The notes under the pieces were generated by a model, which saw nothing but the letters and a program-made list of their open reading frames with translations, made no database searches and was not told the DNA's origin. Shown piece by piece: positions 50,552 through 60,283 of a stretch of DNA of 64,000 nucleotides (its first letter is position 1; each line of letters opens with the position of its first letter). The DNA comes from Pantoea latae. GTDB taxonomy: Bacteria > Pseudomonadota > Gammaproteobacteria > Enterobacterales > Enterobacteriaceae. A program made the translations under genes and the position numbers. Location: the NCBI RefSeq assembly GCF_002077695.1, contig NZ_MWUE01000027.1, positions 109,719 to 173,718 on the forward strand, read 5' to 3'.

Positions 50552-52237
50552 TTATTTCGTGGTGGCCGAAGCCTGAGGTATATCCTGTGCGCTGTTGCAG
50601 GTTTTCTCTTTTGGACAGTATTTGTCGAGCAGCATCAGCGTCACGCCGTTGGTCCAGCCGAAGCCGTCCTGCAGCGGATATTCGCCGCCGCCGCCGCCGC
50701 CCAGGCTCGGCCCGTCGACCACATACTTCTCAACCAGCTTGTGCTCTTTGTCGTAGGTGGTCTGCACGTTCTGCAGGAAGCGCATACCGACCTGCTGCGC
50801 CAGCTGCGGCTTGTTGTAGTGCTCCAGACCTTCCACCGCTACCCACTGCAGCGGCGCCCAGCCATTTGGCGCATCCCACTGCTGGCCGTTGTTCACCGTG
50901 GTGGTGAGCAGACCGCCCGCCTTCAGCAGCTGTTTCTCTACCGCCGAGGCGGTGCGATCGGCCTGCTTGTCGCTGGCCAGCTGCATATAGAGCGGGAAGA
51001 GCGCCGCGGCGGTCAGCTGCGGGCTGGCCTGGCGCGTCTTGCTATCGTAGTCGGCGTACCAGCCCTGTTTCTCATCCCACAGGTAGCGATTCACCGCCGC
51101 CTGGCGCTTCTCCGCCCGATCCGCGAACTGCTTCGCCTTATCCTGCTGCTTGTCGAGGAGATACCCGTTGGCCAGCGTCTTCTCCAGATGGAACATCAGG
51201 CTGTTAAGATCCACCGGCGCCAGCTGGGTGGTGCGAATTGAGGCCAGATTGTGCGCGTCGCTGAACCAGCGCGAGCTGAAGTCCCAGCCGGAGGCCGCGC
51301 CGGCGCGCAGGTCGCGGTACAGTTCGCCTTTGTCACGCTGCGGCGCTTTCTTCGCGGTATTGACGTCATCCAGCCAGGACTCGGTGCGCGGCGCGTCGCG
51401 CGCGTCCCAGTAGCGGTTGAGCACCGTGCCGTCCGCCAGCTTGATCACACGCTTGCTCGCCTGACCGGCGGCGACGCTGTCGCTGTCCGCCATCCAGTAG
51501 TCATACTCTTTTTGCAGCTGCGGCAGATATTTGCGGTAGGCCGCATCGCCCTCATGCGTCGCCAGCAGATCGATCATCAGGCTAAAGAAGGGCGGCTGCG
51601 AGCGGCTGAGGTAGTAGCTGCGGTTGCCGTTGGGGATGTGGCCGTAGGTATCCAGTTCCCAGGCGAAGTTATCCACCATATCCTGCACGCGATCCCAGTG
51701 GCCGCTTTCGGCCAGGCCGAGCATGGTGAAATAGCTGTCCCAGTAGTACACCTCGCGGAAGCGGCCGCCCGGCACCACGTAGGGCTTCGGCAGCGGCAGC
51801 AGCGAGTCGTAGCGCCCGGCGCTTTTGGCAGTGCGCGTCAGCACCGGCCACAGGCCGTCGATATGCGCGCGCAGGCTTTGGCCGGCGGGCGGCACATACT
51901 TTTCGCCCGCGGCGGGTAGGGTGAAGTTGCTGGCGACGAAGCGCTTGAGATCGAAATTGCGCTGATTTTTCTGCATCTGCCAGTCCGCCAGGATCGACGC
52001 GGGATCGAATTTAGGCACCGCGTCGGCAAAGGTTTTCTGGTCTGGATAAAACTGCGCCTGCTGCACCGCACTGAACAACGGGCCAAGCCGCACGTCCGGC
52101 GGCTGCGGCTGGCTGCTGAGCATACGGGATTGATCCTCTGCATGCGCCGTCAGCGCAGGCAAACCCAGCAGCAGCGTCAGCAGCACTGGCGCGACGCCAT
52201 GACGCCCGACAGGCGCGGTTACGACAGTTTTTTTCAT
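50552..52237 (-). CDS. treA: Periplasmic trehalase
   Basis: A 561-residue GH37 enzyme that splits trehalose to two glucose in the periplasm. A Sec signal peptide ends near ALTAHA (residue 28). Both trehalase signatures are present: [15 protein letters not shown] and [14 protein letters not shown], and the catalytic Asp and Glu lie in DFSSRWF and [21 protein letters not shown] positions. ATG 52237 has AGGAG eight bases upstream; the frame runs longer to 52324 but without a signal. It is convergent with nothing close and ends in its own terminator. Confidence 0.95.
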   Translation of the reverse strand: MKKTVVTAPVGRHGVAPVLLTLLLGLPALTAHAEDQSRMLSSQPQPPDVRLGPLFSAVQQAQFYPDQKTFADAVPKFDPASILADWQMQKNQRNFDLKRFVASNFTLPAAGEKYVPPAGQSLRAHIDGLWPVLTRTAKSAGRYDSLLPLPKPYVVPGGRFREVYYWDSYFTMLGLAESGHWDRVQDMVDNFAWELDTYGHIPNGNRSYYLSRSQPPFFSLMIDLLATHEGDAAYRKYLPQLQKEYDYWMADSDSVAAGQASKRVIKLADGTVLNRYWDARDAPRTESWLDDVNTAKKAPQRDKGELYRDLRAGAASGWDFSSRWFSDAHNLASIRTTQLAPVDLNSLMFHLEKTLANGYLLDKQQDKAKQFADRAEKRQAAVNRYLWDEKQGWYADYDSKTRQASPQLTAAALFPLYMQLASDKQADRTASAVEKQLLKAGGLLTTTVNNGQQWDAPNGWAPLQWVAVEGLEHYNKPQLAQQVGMRFLQNVQTTYDKEHKLVEKYVVDGPSLGGGGGGEYPLQDGFGWTNGVTLMLLDKYCPKEKTCNSAQDIPQASATTK

Positions 52238-52439
52238 CGGTTTTTCTCCTTGTCCGAAAGGCGGCCGCGCGTAACGCATTGACCACTCAAACAACTTTAG
52301 TCGCAATCTGGCAACGTAGCGCAACCAGACTACGGAAATGTGAAGCAGACCAGGCGTGCGACACTACCCGTCGCGGCGCTTTTCGCTTGCCCTGGCGCCG
52401 CTTTTACCGGAGGCTGAGGGCAAAAAAACGAGGAGCAAA

Positions 52440-53381
52440 ATGGATATTATCTGGTATCACCCGACGCAGGAGGGCGCGATCTGGCTGGAGGGAATGCAGC
52501 GGCGCCTGCCGCAGGCGCGCGTGCGGCGCTGGCAGCCGGGCGACAATGCGCCCGCCGATTATGCGATTGTACGTCAGCCGCCGCGCGAGCTGCTGGCGGA
52601 TCGGCCGGGCCTGCGTGGCGTGTTCGCCATGGGCGCGGGCGTGGACGATATTCTCGCCCAGCTGGCGCGCTATCCCGATATGCTGGCGCCGTCGGTGCCG
52701 CTGATCCGGCTAGAGGATGGCGGCATGGCGCGGCAGATGCAGGAGTACGCGCTCTGCTGCGTGCTCGGCTGGTTTCGCCGCTTCGACGACTATGCCCGGC
52801 AGCAGCAGCAGGCGCAGTGGCAGCCTTTGCCGTTGATGCCGCGGGAGGCGTTCAGCGTCGGCGTGCTCGGCGCGGGCGTGCTGGGGAAGAGCGTGATCGA
52901 CGCGCTGAGGCCCTGGGGTTTTCCGCTGCGCGTCTGGAGCCGATCGCCCAAGCGGATTGACGGCGTAGAGAGCTTTGCTGGCCGCGCGTCGCTCGACGCC
53001 TTTTTGCGCGGCGCGCAGGTGGTTATCAACCTGCTGCCCACCACGCCGGAAACCCTTAACCTGTTTGACGCGCGCGCCCTGAGCCAGCTGCCGCACGGCG
53101 CCTGTTTCCTCAATATGGCGCGCGGCGCGCAGGTGGTGGAAGCGGATCTGCTGGCGGCGCTGGAGAGCGGGCAGCTGCGCGCCGCCGCGCTGGACGTGTT
53201 CCAGCAGGAGCCGCTGCCGCAGGATCACCCGCTGTGGCGTCATCCGCGCGTCACCGTCACGCCGCATATTGCGGCATTGACGCTGCCGGATGAGTCGATG
53301 GACGCCATTGCGCGCGCTATCGGCGCCATTGAGGCGGGCGAGAAACCGTCGGGCTGCGTTGATCGCCAGCGCGGCTACTAA
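52440..53381 (+). CDS. ghrA: Glyoxylate/hydroxypyruvate reductase A
   Basis: A 313-residue D-isomer-specific 2-hydroxyacid dehydrogenase. The Rossmann loop VGVLGAGVLGKSVIDAL lies near residue 145, the active-site Arg in NMARGAQVVEADLL, the Glu in DVFQQEPLPQ and the His in VTPHIAALTLPD. Size and the N-terminal MDIIWYHPTQ match E. coli GhrA (YcdW), which reduces glyoxylate and hydroxypyruvate with NADPH. It heads the row ghrA-ycdX-ycdY, as in E. coli. A short hairpin (53397-53412) precedes the next gene. Confidence 0.95.
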   Translation: MDIIWYHPTQEGAIWLEGMQRRLPQARVRRWQPGDNAPADYAIVRQPPRELLADRPGLRGVFAMGAGVDDILAQLARYPDMLAPSVPLIRLEDGGMARQMQEYALCCVLGWFRRFDDYARQQQQAQWQPLPLMPREAFSVGVLGAGVLGKSVIDALRPWGFPLRVWSRSPKRIDGVESFAGRASLDAFLRGAQVVINLLPTTPETLNLFDARALSQLPHGACFLNMARGAQVVEADLLAALESGQLRAAALDVFQQEPLPQDHPLWRHPRVTVTPHIAALTLPDESMDAIARAIGAIEAGEKPSGCVDRQRGY

Positions 53382-53428
53382 TGCGCTAATGATTGTCCGC
53401 CCGCACGGGCGGCAGAGAGGAGAAGAGA

Positions 53429-54166
53429 ATGTATCCTGTTGATTTACATATGCACACCGTTGCCAGCACCCACGCCTACAGCACGCTGCACGACTATGTC
53501 GCGCAGGCGAAAAACAACGGCATCCGGCTGTTCGCCATCACCGATCACGGCCCCGATATGGCCGATGCGCCGCACTACTGGCACTTCGTCAATATGAAAA
53601 TCTGGCCGCGCGTTATCGACGGCGTCGGCATTCTGCGCGGCATCGAGGCCAATATTAAAAACCAGCAGGGCGAAATCGACTGCTCCGGCCCGATGCTCGG
53701 CTCGCTGGATCTGATTATCGCCGGCTTTCACGAGCCGGTTTACGCGCCGCGCGACAAGAGTCATCACACCGACGCGATGATTGCCACCATGGCCAACGGC
53801 GTGGCGCATATCATTAGCCATCCAGGCAACCCGAAGTTCCCGGTAGATATCCGCGCCATTGCCGAAGCGGCGGCGCACTACAACGTGGCGCTGGAGATCA
53901 ACAACTCCTCGTTTACCACCTCGCGTCCCGGCAGCGAGCCGAACTGCCGCGCCATCGCCGAAGCGGTGCGCGACGCCGGCGGCAGGCTGGCGTTTGGCTC
54001 CGATTCCCACACCGCCTTTACGCTGGGGAATTTCGAGCACTGCCTGCGCATCACGCGCGAAGTGGATTTTCCTGAAGATCGCGTGTTAAATGTCACGCCG
54101 CGCCGCCTGCTCGATTTTCTTGAGCAGCGTACCGGCAAGCAGATTGCCGAACTGGCGGATTTTTAA
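53429..54166 (+). CDS. ycdX: PHP-fold phosphatase YcdX
   Basis: A 245-residue PHP-domain phosphatase, the same length as E. coli YcdX. The trinuclear metal site is seen in [39 protein letters not shown] and FGSDSHTAF. Members are zinc-dependent phosphatases; in E. coli it is linked with swarming. GGAG precedes ATG 53429. It lies between ghrA and ycdY, 24 bp before the latter, forming the conserved three-gene unit. Confidence 0.94.
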   Translation: MYPVDLHMHTVASTHAYSTLHDYVAQAKNNGIRLFAITDHGPDMADAPHYWHFVNMKIWPRVIDGVGILRGIEANIKNQQGEIDCSGPMLGSLDLIIAGFHEPVYAPRDKSHHTDAMIATMANGVAHIISHPGNPKFPVDIRAIAEAAAHYNVALEINNSSFTTSRPGSEPNCRAIAEAVRDAGGRLAFGSDSHTAFTLGNFEHCLRITREVDFPEDRVLNVTPRRLLDFLEQRTGKQIAELADF

Positions 54167-54190
54167 ACCCTTTTGCCTCTGGAATAGTGC

Positions 54191-54748
54191 ATGAACGAGT
54201 TTTCCATTCTCTGCCGCGTCATCGGTTCCCTGTTTAATCGCCAGCCGCAGGATCCGCTGCTGGTGCCGCTGTTTACGCTGCTGCGCGAGGGCAAACTCAG
54301 CGCGCAATGGCCGCTGGAGCAGGATGAGCTGCTGCAGCGCCTGCAGCAGAACAGCGATCCGCAGGCGCTGGCGGCGGACTATAACGCGCTGTTTGTCGGC
54401 CCCGACTGCAGCGTGCCGCCCTATGCCTCGCAGTGGCCGGAGGGTAAACCCGAGCCGGAAGTGCGCGCCTTTCTCGCCTCACGCGGCATGCCGCTCGGCG
54501 ACGCGCCCGCCGATCACTTCGGCGTGCTGATGCTGGCTGCCTCCTGGCTGGAAGATCAGTCGGCGGAAGATGAGAGCGCGGCGCAGTGCGCCCTGTTTGA
54601 CAGCTATCTGCTGCCCTGGTGCGGCGCGTTTCTTGGCAAAGTCGAGGCGCACGCCACTACCGCCTTCTACCGCACGCTGGCGATGCTGAGCCGTGAAGCG
54701 ATTCAGGCGATGTGGGATGAGCTGAACGAAGAGGCGGGCGACGCGTAA
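54191..54748 (+). CDS. ycdY: YcdY, TorD-family chaperone
   Basis: A 185-residue all-helical protein of the TorD/NarJ redox chaperone family. Family features are ADYNALFVGPDCSVPPYASQW near residue 58 and LLPWCGAFLGKVEAHATTAFY near the C-terminus. In E. coli YcdY interacts with YcdX and increases its phosphatase activity, which fits its location 24 bp after ycdX. It does not carry a molybdenum enzyme as neighbour. Confidence 0.93.
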   Translation: MNEFSILCRVIGSLFNRQPQDPLLVPLFTLLREGKLSAQWPLEQDELLQRLQQNSDPQALAADYNALFVGPDCSVPPYASQWPEGKPEPEVRAFLASRGMPLGDAPADHFGVLMLAASWLEDQSAEDESAAQCALFDSYLLPWCGAFLGKVEAHATTAFYRTLAMLSREAIQAMWDELNEEAGDA

Positions 54749-54761
54749 CGCCGCCCGCTGT

Positions 54762-56120
54762 TTACCAGCGCGCCGGGTGCGCGCCCGGTTCGCAGCCCGG
54801 CGTCGCGCAGAGCAGCGGCGTGCCGGGCAGACGCGCGGCGGCGCGTAGCCGTTCGCCGACGCCCCAGGGCGTCAGCTCTGTTGCGGGTAGCCAGTCGTGC
54901 TGATGGGCGCTAATGCCTGCGCTCGCGTGCCGGGAAGGATGCTGCTGTAGCAGCAGGGCGGTGCGCGCCAGCGACAGCCGTGCCTGGCTGCCGTAGCCGG
55001 TGGCGCGGCGCTGACGCAGCCCCTCCAGCGCGGCGGCGGCCATCAGATAGCCGGTGGCGTGATCCAGCGCCTGCACCGGCAGCGGCGTCGGCCTGTCGCT
55101 TGCCGCCCAGACCATGCCGCGCTCGGCGATGCCGCACGCCATCTGCACCAGACTGTCGAAGCCGCGTCGGTTGCGCCATGGGCCGCCCCAGCCCCAGGCG
55201 TTAAGGCTGATATCCACCAGCCCCGGCGACAGCGTGGCGCGCGTCTCTGCGTCAAACCCCAGCCGCTCCAGCGCGTCGGCGCGATAGCCATGCACCAGCA
55301 CGTCCGCCTGCCGCAGCAGCGCGCGCAGCGTCTCGCGGCCCGCCGCTGTGGTGAAATCGACCACCGCGCGCCGTTTGCCGCAGCTCATCTCTTCATCCAG
55401 CGTCGGCTCGTCCCAGTCGGGCGGATCGAGACGCAGCACCTCTGCACCCAGGCTGGCGAGAAAGCGGGTCGCTACCGGTCCGGCGATCACGCGCGTTAAA
55501 TCGAGCACCCGCACGCCGAGCAGCGGTCGGGCGGCGGGCATCGGCCAGTTGCGCGCTGGCGCGGCGGCGCCACGCTGCCAGGCGATCAGCGGCTCGTCGC
55601 GCACTGCCTGACCCTGTGCATGCTGCTGCCACCCCTTTTCGCTGCGCATCTGCGCGGCGCAGCCGCCTGCGTCAACAATCGCCTGCTCCAGCGTCTCCGC
55701 CTGCCAGCGCGCAACCTGCTGCGCCAGCGCGTGGCGATCGGCATGCCGGCCCAGCACGGATTCCATCGCCGCGCGGTGAGGCGGCGCGTTGGTGTGCAGG
55801 CGGATCCAGCTGTCGGCGCTGCGGTAATCACCGGCAAAGGCGTCCCAGAGCGCGGGCGCAGGGCGATTACGCGGGAAAAAGCTGTGCTGAAACCAGCGCG
55901 AGGCGAGGCGCACATTGACGCTGACCGGCTGCTCGCTGCCGATCAGCTCTGCCGTTGCCCGCGTCGCCAGCCCGAGGCTGGTAGCAGCCAGCTCGCTGAC
56001 GGCGAAGGCGGAGGAGAAGGTGGCGGTATCGAGAAAAACAGGCGCGGCGGCGGCGGGCTGCGGGCCGCGCAATCCTTGCCACAGCTGCTGCCACAGCGAC
56101 GCGGCGAGCGGATAATCCAT
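54762..56120 (-). CDS. CaiB/BaiF family CoA-transferase
   Basis: A 452-residue family III CoA-transferase. The CaiB core starts late, at PLLGVRVLDLTRVIAGPVATRFLASLGAEVLRL near residue 200, so about 200 residues precede it; this N-terminal part (SVNVRLASRWFQHSFFP, APALWDAFAGDYRSADSWIRLH) is a second, degenerate copy of the same fold, as in two-domain members. The catalytic Asp is not obvious in the region of GFDSLVQMACGIAERG. Substrate unknown. It ends near ycdY on the opposite strand. Confidence 0.87.
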   Translation of the reverse strand: MDYPLAASLWQQLWQGLRGPQPAAAAPVFLDTATFSSAFAVSELAATSLGLATRATAELIGSEQPVSVNVRLASRWFQHSFFPRNRPAPALWDAFAGDYRSADSWIRLHTNAPPHRAAMESVLGRHADRHALAQQVARWQAETLEQAIVDAGGCAAQMRSEKGWQQHAQGQAVRDEPLIAWQRGAAAPARNWPMPAARPLLGVRVLDLTRVIAGPVATRFLASLGAEVLRLDPPDWDEPTLDEEMSCGKRRAVVDFTTAAGRETLRALLRQADVLVHGYRADALERLGFDAETRATLSPGLVDISLNAWGWGGPWRNRRGFDSLVQMACGIAERGMVWAASDRPTPLPVQALDHATGYLMAAAALEGLRQRRATGYGSQARLSLARTALLLQQHPSRHASAGISAHQHDWLPATELTPWGVGERLRAAARLPGTPLLCATPGCEPGAHPARW

Positions 56121-56167
56121 AAGCGTGCTCCAGAAATAAGCGGTATCCAGAGCATAGCACCGCTTGT

Positions 56168-57052
56168 CTAGCGGCGGCGCAGACGCGGAAAGCGCGCGTG
56201 CATACGCAGGCTGCGCAGGTTGATCACCGCAATCGCCGTGCCGCAGACCACCAGCGAGGCGCCGATAATCTTAAAGCTGTTGAGGCTGTCGCCCAGCACC
56301 AGGATGCCCATCAGCACCGACAGCACCGGCGTCAGCAGCGAATAGGGCATGATCAGATTGACGTTGTACTGCTTCAGCAGTCCGTACCAGAGGGTATAGG
56401 CGACAATGGAGGAGGCGAGGGCGCTGTAGAGAATGCCGAACCAGCCGCGCCAGCCCGCCTGGCTCAGCGCGTAGAACTGATGCGACTCCATCACAAAGCT
56501 CGACAGGCCGACGATCGGCACCGCCAGAAAGGCGATCCAGCCGGTCATGGTTAGCGGCTTAATCGGCGGCGATTTCTTGACGATCAGATTGCTCACCGCC
56601 CAGCCGGTGGCGCTGCAGAGCAGGATCGCCAGCACCCACCAGGCGGGAATGGTCGGGCTGCCGGAGAGCACCGCCACGCCGCACAGCGAGACGGCGATGC
56701 CGACCAGCTGGATCGCCCGCAGCCGCTCTTTCAGCACCACCATCGCCAGCAGCATGGCGATAGGCGTGCCGAGCTGCACCACAATCGCGCCGGTGCCGGC
56801 GTCGGTATAGCGCATGCCGACGAACAGCAGCGAGAAGTGCATAAAGCCGAAGGTAAAGGCGAGCGCCATTAGCCACGGCAGCTGCTGCCGCGTGATACGG
56901 CAGAAGGGGATCAGCACGATCGCCACCACCACGAAGCGCATCCAGGTGAGAAACAGCGGCGGCAGCTCCAGCAGCCCCCACTTAACCGCCACGTTGTTGA
57001 ACGCCCAGATGGACACCACCATCAACACCAGAAAAAAATGCCGCAATGCCAC
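56168..57052 (-). CDS. EamA family drug/metabolite transporter
   Basis: A 294-residue inner-membrane protein with ten helices in two EamA repeats: VALRHFFLVLMVVSIWAFNN at the start, WMRFVVVAIVLIPFC, and in the second half GILYSALASSIVAYTLWYGLL. Members export amino acids and metabolites or are of unknown role; several enteric relatives export cysteine or O-acetylserine. The start is taken as GTG 57052 with AAGGA seven bases upstream, although the frame is open to 57100. It lies 48 bp before the start of the CoA-transferase gene on the same strand, likely an operon. Confidence 0.85.
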   Translation of the reverse strand: MALRHFFLVLMVVSIWAFNNVAVKWGLLELPPLFLTWMRFVVVAIVLIPFCRITRQQLPWLMALAFTFGFMHFSLLFVGMRYTDAGTGAIVVQLGTPIAMLLAMVVLKERLRAIQLVGIAVSLCGVAVLSGSPTIPAWWVLAILLCSATGWAVSNLIVKKSPPIKPLTMTGWIAFLAVPIVGLSSFVMESHQFYALSQAGWRGWFGILYSALASSIVAYTLWYGLLKQYNVNLIMPYSLLTPVLSVLMGILVLGDSLNSFKIIGASLVVCGTAIAVINLRSLRMHARFPRLRRR

Positions 57053-57232
57053 AATACTGTCCTTCGCTGTTATTTTTTCGCCACGCCCTAATGATGGCAC
57101 GAAGCGGGGAGGCGCCGACAGGCGGCGACAAATATTTTTATGTTATGACGCGGGCGGGAAAATCATAAGACAAGCCGCCGCTTTGCTGTCAGACTGCTTT
57201 ACCGAGACGTTCACCTGCAAAGGAGTCGATTC

Positions 57233-57955
57233 GTGACTGCCACTTCCGCTTTGCCTCTTGCCCTGATTCAGTTAGAAACGCCCCCTGCCGACGTAGTCGC
57301 GCGTATCGGTGAACAGCCGCGCTGGTTTATCGAGGCGCTCGGCCTGCAGCCTAATGATTATGTGATTGTGCGCCCTCATCTGGGCGAATCCCTGCCGCAG
57401 TTCGATCAGATCGGCGGCGCCATCCTCAGCGGCTCCTGGGCGATGGTCACCGATCACGCCGAGTGGAGCGAGCGCAGCGCGGCATGGGTGCGGGCGGCGC
57501 TGGAGGCGCAGCTGCCGCTGCTCGGCGTCTGCTACGGTCATCAGCTGATGGCCTACGCGCTGGGCGGCAAGGTGGCGGACAACCCCAACGGCTGGGAGCG
57601 CGGTCTGCTGCCGGTAGTGTGTGACGCGGCGGCGCGGCGCGACAACCTGCTGGCAGCGCTGCCGGAACGGTTTAGCGTCTGGCTGTCGCATCGCCAGTCG
57701 GTGCTGGTCCCGCCGCCGCAGGCGCAGGTGCTGGCGGCGTCGGAGAAAGACGGCTGTCAGATCCTGCGCTATTCGCCGCAGGCGCTGTCGGTGCAGTTTC
57801 ACCCGGAATTTTCGCGCCGTATTATGCGCGCCTGTTTGCCGTCGGGCGTCAGCGACAGCGGCGCGGATATCGACGGCGACGACTGGGCGCGCGAACTGCT
57901 GCTGGCGTTCTGGCAGCAGACGCGTCCGCAGGCGAGCCAGGCGCAGGGCGCCTGA
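57233..57955 (+). CDS. Class I glutamine amidotransferase
   Basis: A 240-residue GMP synthase-like amidotransferase. The nucleophile Cys is in LLGVCYGHQLMAYALGG (residues about 99-115) and the His/Glu pair in SVQFHPEFSRR near residue 185. The family (e.g. YfeJ) hydrolyses glutamine or gamma-glutamyl compounds; the acceptor here is unknown. GTG at 57233 has AGGAG seven bases before, so it is a clear start. It is divergent from the EamA gene and stands alone. Confidence 0.88.
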   Translation: MTATSALPLALIQLETPPADVVARIGEQPRWFIEALGLQPNDYVIVRPHLGESLPQFDQIGGAILSGSWAMVTDHAEWSERSAAWVRAALEAQLPLLGVCYGHQLMAYALGGKVADNPNGWERGLLPVVCDAAARRDNLLAALPERFSVWLSHRQSVLVPPPQAQVLAASEKDGCQILRYSPQALSVQFHPEFSRRIMRACLPSGVSDSGADIDGDDWARELLLAFWQQTRPQASQAQGA

Positions 57956-58150
57956 GCGCAAAAGCGCGTCGCCTCTCTTTTCAGCCACCCGTGCTCCTCT
58001 CTGTTTTGCCTGCCGTGCGCAGGCGTTACGCTTTTCCTTTGCGGCGGTCACAGTTCTTGAAAGCAACATCTGACAGGCCAGGTTTGTTCGTTCATTGTTA
58101 ACAGCACGTTTCATTGTTGTTTCAATTCCTGACCTGAAAGGAGTTTGATC

Positions 58151-59671
58151 ATGCGTTACGCCTCTCCCGGAGAACAGGGTTCTCTGATCCAGCTGCAGAA
58201 AACCTACGGCAACTTTATTAACGGCGAATTCGTGACGCCGGTGAACGGCAACTACTTTACCAACACCTCGCCGGTCAACGGCTCCGACGCGGGCGAGTTT
58301 CCGCGCTCTGACAAGGCGGACGTCGACAATGCCGTCGCCGCAGCGCAGGCCGCCGCCGACGCCTGGGGCAAAACCTCGCCGCAGCTGCGTTCGCTGGCGC
58401 TGCTGAAGATTGCTGACCGGCTGGAGCAGAACCTCGAGTATATGGCGGTCAACGAGACCTGGGATAACGGCAAGCCGGTGCGCGAAACTCTGGCCGCCGA
58501 TCTGCCGCTGGCGGTGGATCACTTCCGCTATTTCGCCGGCTGCGTGCGCGCCCAGGAGGGCACCGCCGCCGAGATTGATGAATTTACCGCCGCCTACCAT
58601 TTTCATGAGCCGCTCGGCGTGGTGGCGCAGATTATTCCCTGGAACTTCCCGCTGCTGATGGCAGCGTGGAAGCTGGCGCCGGCGCTGGGCGCGGGCAACT
58701 GCGTGGTGCTGAAGCCCGCCGAGCAGACGCCGCTGAGCATCACGCTGTTTGTCGAACTGATTAAAGATCTGCTGCCGCCCGGCGTGATTAACGTGGTGCA
58801 CGGCTACGGCAAAGAGGCGGGCGAGGCGCTGGCCTCCCATCCCGGCATCGCCAAGGTGGCGTTTACCGGATCCACGGCGACCGGCGGCCATATTCTCGAG
58901 CTGGCGGCGAAAAGCCTGATCCCTTCAACCGTAGAGCTGGGCGGTAAATCGCCGAATATTTTCTTCGAAGATATTATGCAGGCGGAAGAGAGCTTTATCG
59001 AGAAAGCGGCGGAAGGGGTGGTGCTCGGCTTCCTTAATCAGGGCGAGGTCTGCACCTGCCCGTCGCGCGCGCTGGTGCAGGAGTCTATCTACGAACCGTT
59101 TATGGCAGCGGTGATGAAGCGCATCAAAACCATTAAGCGCGGCGATCCGATGGACAGCGAAACCATGGTTGGCGCGCAGGCGTCGCAGCAGCAGTTCGAC
59201 AAGATCCTCTCTTATCTGGAGATCGCCCAGCAGGAGGGCGCGGAAGTGCTGGCCGGCGGCGGCATAGAGAAGCTGGAAGGCCATCTCGCCAGCGGCTACT
59301 ACATTCAGCCGACGCTGCTGAAGGGCAACAACAGCATGCGCGTTTTCCAGGAGGAGATTTTCGGGCCGGTGGTGGGTATCACCACCTTTAAGGATGAGGC
59401 GGAAGCGATCGCCATCGCCAACGACTCGATTTACGGGCTGGGCGCGGGCGTCTGGACGCGCGACATCAACCGCGCCTACCGCGTCGGCCGCGCCATCAAG
59501 GCGGGGCGCGTCTGGACCAACTGCTATCACCTCTATCCGGCGCACGCCGCGTTCGGCGGCTATAAAAAATCGGGCATCGGGCGCGAAACCCACAAGATGA
59601 TGCTGGATCACTATCAGCAAACCAAAAACCTGCTGGTGAGCTACAGCGTGCAGCCGCTCGGTTTCTTCTGA
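58151..59671 (+). CDS. aldB: Aldehyde dehydrogenase (AldB/ExaC type)
   Basis: A 506-residue NAD(P)-dependent aldehyde dehydrogenase. The N-terminus [23 protein letters not shown] and the active-site Cys in [12 protein letters not shown] (residue about 300, with an extra Cys two residues on) mark the AldB/acetaldehyde dehydrogenase group; the general-base Glu is in [13 protein letters not shown], the NAD site in [12 protein letters not shown] 58151 is chosen over TTG 58145 because AAAGGAG (58137-58143) leaves seven bases. It oxidises acetaldehyde and other small aldehydes; the product of the amino-alcohol phospho-lyase would be a substrate of this kind, though the genes are 51 kb apart. Confidence 0.9.
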   Translation: MRYASPGEQGSLIQLQKTYGNFINGEFVTPVNGNYFTNTSPVNGSDAGEFPRSDKADVDNAVAAAQAAADAWGKTSPQLRSLALLKIADRLEQNLEYMAVNETWDNGKPVRETLAADLPLAVDHFRYFAGCVRAQEGTAAEIDEFTAAYHFHEPLGVVAQIIPWNFPLLMAAWKLAPALGAGNCVVLKPAEQTPLSITLFVELIKDLLPPGVINVVHGYGKEAGEALASHPGIAKVAFTGSTATGGHILELAAKSLIPSTVELGGKSPNIFFEDIMQAEESFIEKAAEGVVLGFLNQGEVCTCPSRALVQESIYEPFMAAVMKRIKTIKRGDPMDSETMVGAQASQQQFDKILSYLEIAQQEGAEVLAGGGIEKLEGHLASGYYIQPTLLKGNNSMRVFQEEIFGPVVGITTFKDEAEAIAIANDSIYGLGAGVWTRDINRAYRVGRAIKAGRVWTNCYHLYPAHAAFGGYKKSGIGRETHKMMLDHYQQTKNLLVSYSVQPLGFF

Positions 59672-59683
59672 TTTCGCGGCTGA

Positions 59684-59716
59684 CGGCGTGTTGCCGCTGG
59701 GCAACACGCCGTTTTT
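59684..59716 (+). terminator. Rho-independent terminator of aldB
   Basis: CGGCGTGTTGCC (59684-59695) and GGCAACACGCCG (59700-59711) form a perfect 12-bp stem around GCTG, followed by five T. It lies 12 bp after the stop codon. Confidence 0.93.
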
Positions 59717-59850
59717 GTTTCATCTTTATCTCAGTGCATTTAGCGGTTTTTCGACCCATTGTGAACTGTCATAACAGCGTAAAATAGCTGTGGCATGGTC
59801 AGGGCGGTGGTTCCTGACAGGCCAGAGGCCGAACTGAATAAGGAATGTTG

Positions 59851-60018
59851 ATGAACGAATTTTATAACGTGCTGACTGAACATGACGAGGTGCTGGACGG
59901 CGTGGAGTACAGCATCATTGCGGTTAATCTGCCGGTCTCGCTGCGCGATGGCGATGCCGCCGCTCGAGTGCGAGCGGGAGAAGCGAGCGATGCGGCGGAA
60001 GTGCCGCGTTTCTGGTAA
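59851..60018 (+). CDS. Small protein of 55 residues, unknown
   Basis: A 55-codon frame from ATG 59851 with AAGGAA at 59840-59845. The product starts MNEFYNVLTEHDEVLDGVEY, continues with the hydrophobic SIIAVNLPVSL and ends EVPRFW after a basic, Ala-rich stretch. No family is recognised. The last 20 codons run into sequence that borders the large palindromic repeat at 60060, so the C-terminus may have been replaced by repeat insertion. The ribosome binding site is good, but expression is unproven. Confidence 0.5.
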   Translation: MNEFYNVLTEHDEVLDGVEYSIIAVNLPVSLRDGDAAARVRAGEASDAAEVPRFW

Positions 60019-60059
60019 AGACAGACTGGCGTGGTGAGGTCTGCGGTCGTTGCGCAGAC

Positions 60060-60242
60060 GCGGACGGCAGGGTCTGATCGCAAAGTCGCTCAAGGCATCC
60101 ATGCGCGCTCGGCCCGCGAGGATACGCACCTCATCCATGAGGTGCGCCCGTAAACGGGTCAACGCTGCGCGTTATTCAAAAACGCTCCCGGCGTTTTTGT
60201 CCCTGGCGCGGGACGCTTTGCTCTCCAGACCCTGCCGTCCGC
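60060..60242. repeat. 183-bp composite palindromic repeat, copy B
   Basis: The outer arms (60060-60076 and 60226-60242) are perfect 17-bp reverse complements but differ in sequence from the arms of copy A. The inner core matches copy A: GATCGCAAAG at 60076-60085 and a 24-nt block at 60201-60224 identical in 22 of 24 bases to 45740-45763. Copy B carries an extra part with two more perfect hairpins: 60125-60134/60137-60146 (10 bp, CC loop) and 60178-60185/60191-60198 (AAAAACGC/GCGTTTTT). It lies between the 55-residue gene and fumA. Confidence 0.75.
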
Positions 60243-60283
60243 TGGTTAAAGCAGGGTGCGGCCTTTAAGAGCCTGGCCCAGTA

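Noticed and set aside
53397..53412. CCGCCCG/CGGGCGG hairpin between ghrA and ycdX
   Set aside because: No T-run and directly before a ribosome binding site within a conserved operon, so not a terminator; too short to claim regulation.
57272..58891. 539-codon open frame on the minus strand
   Set aside because: Lies opposite the amidotransferase and aldehyde dehydrogenase genes; Arg/Gln-rich translation typical of reverse frames in GC-rich DNA.
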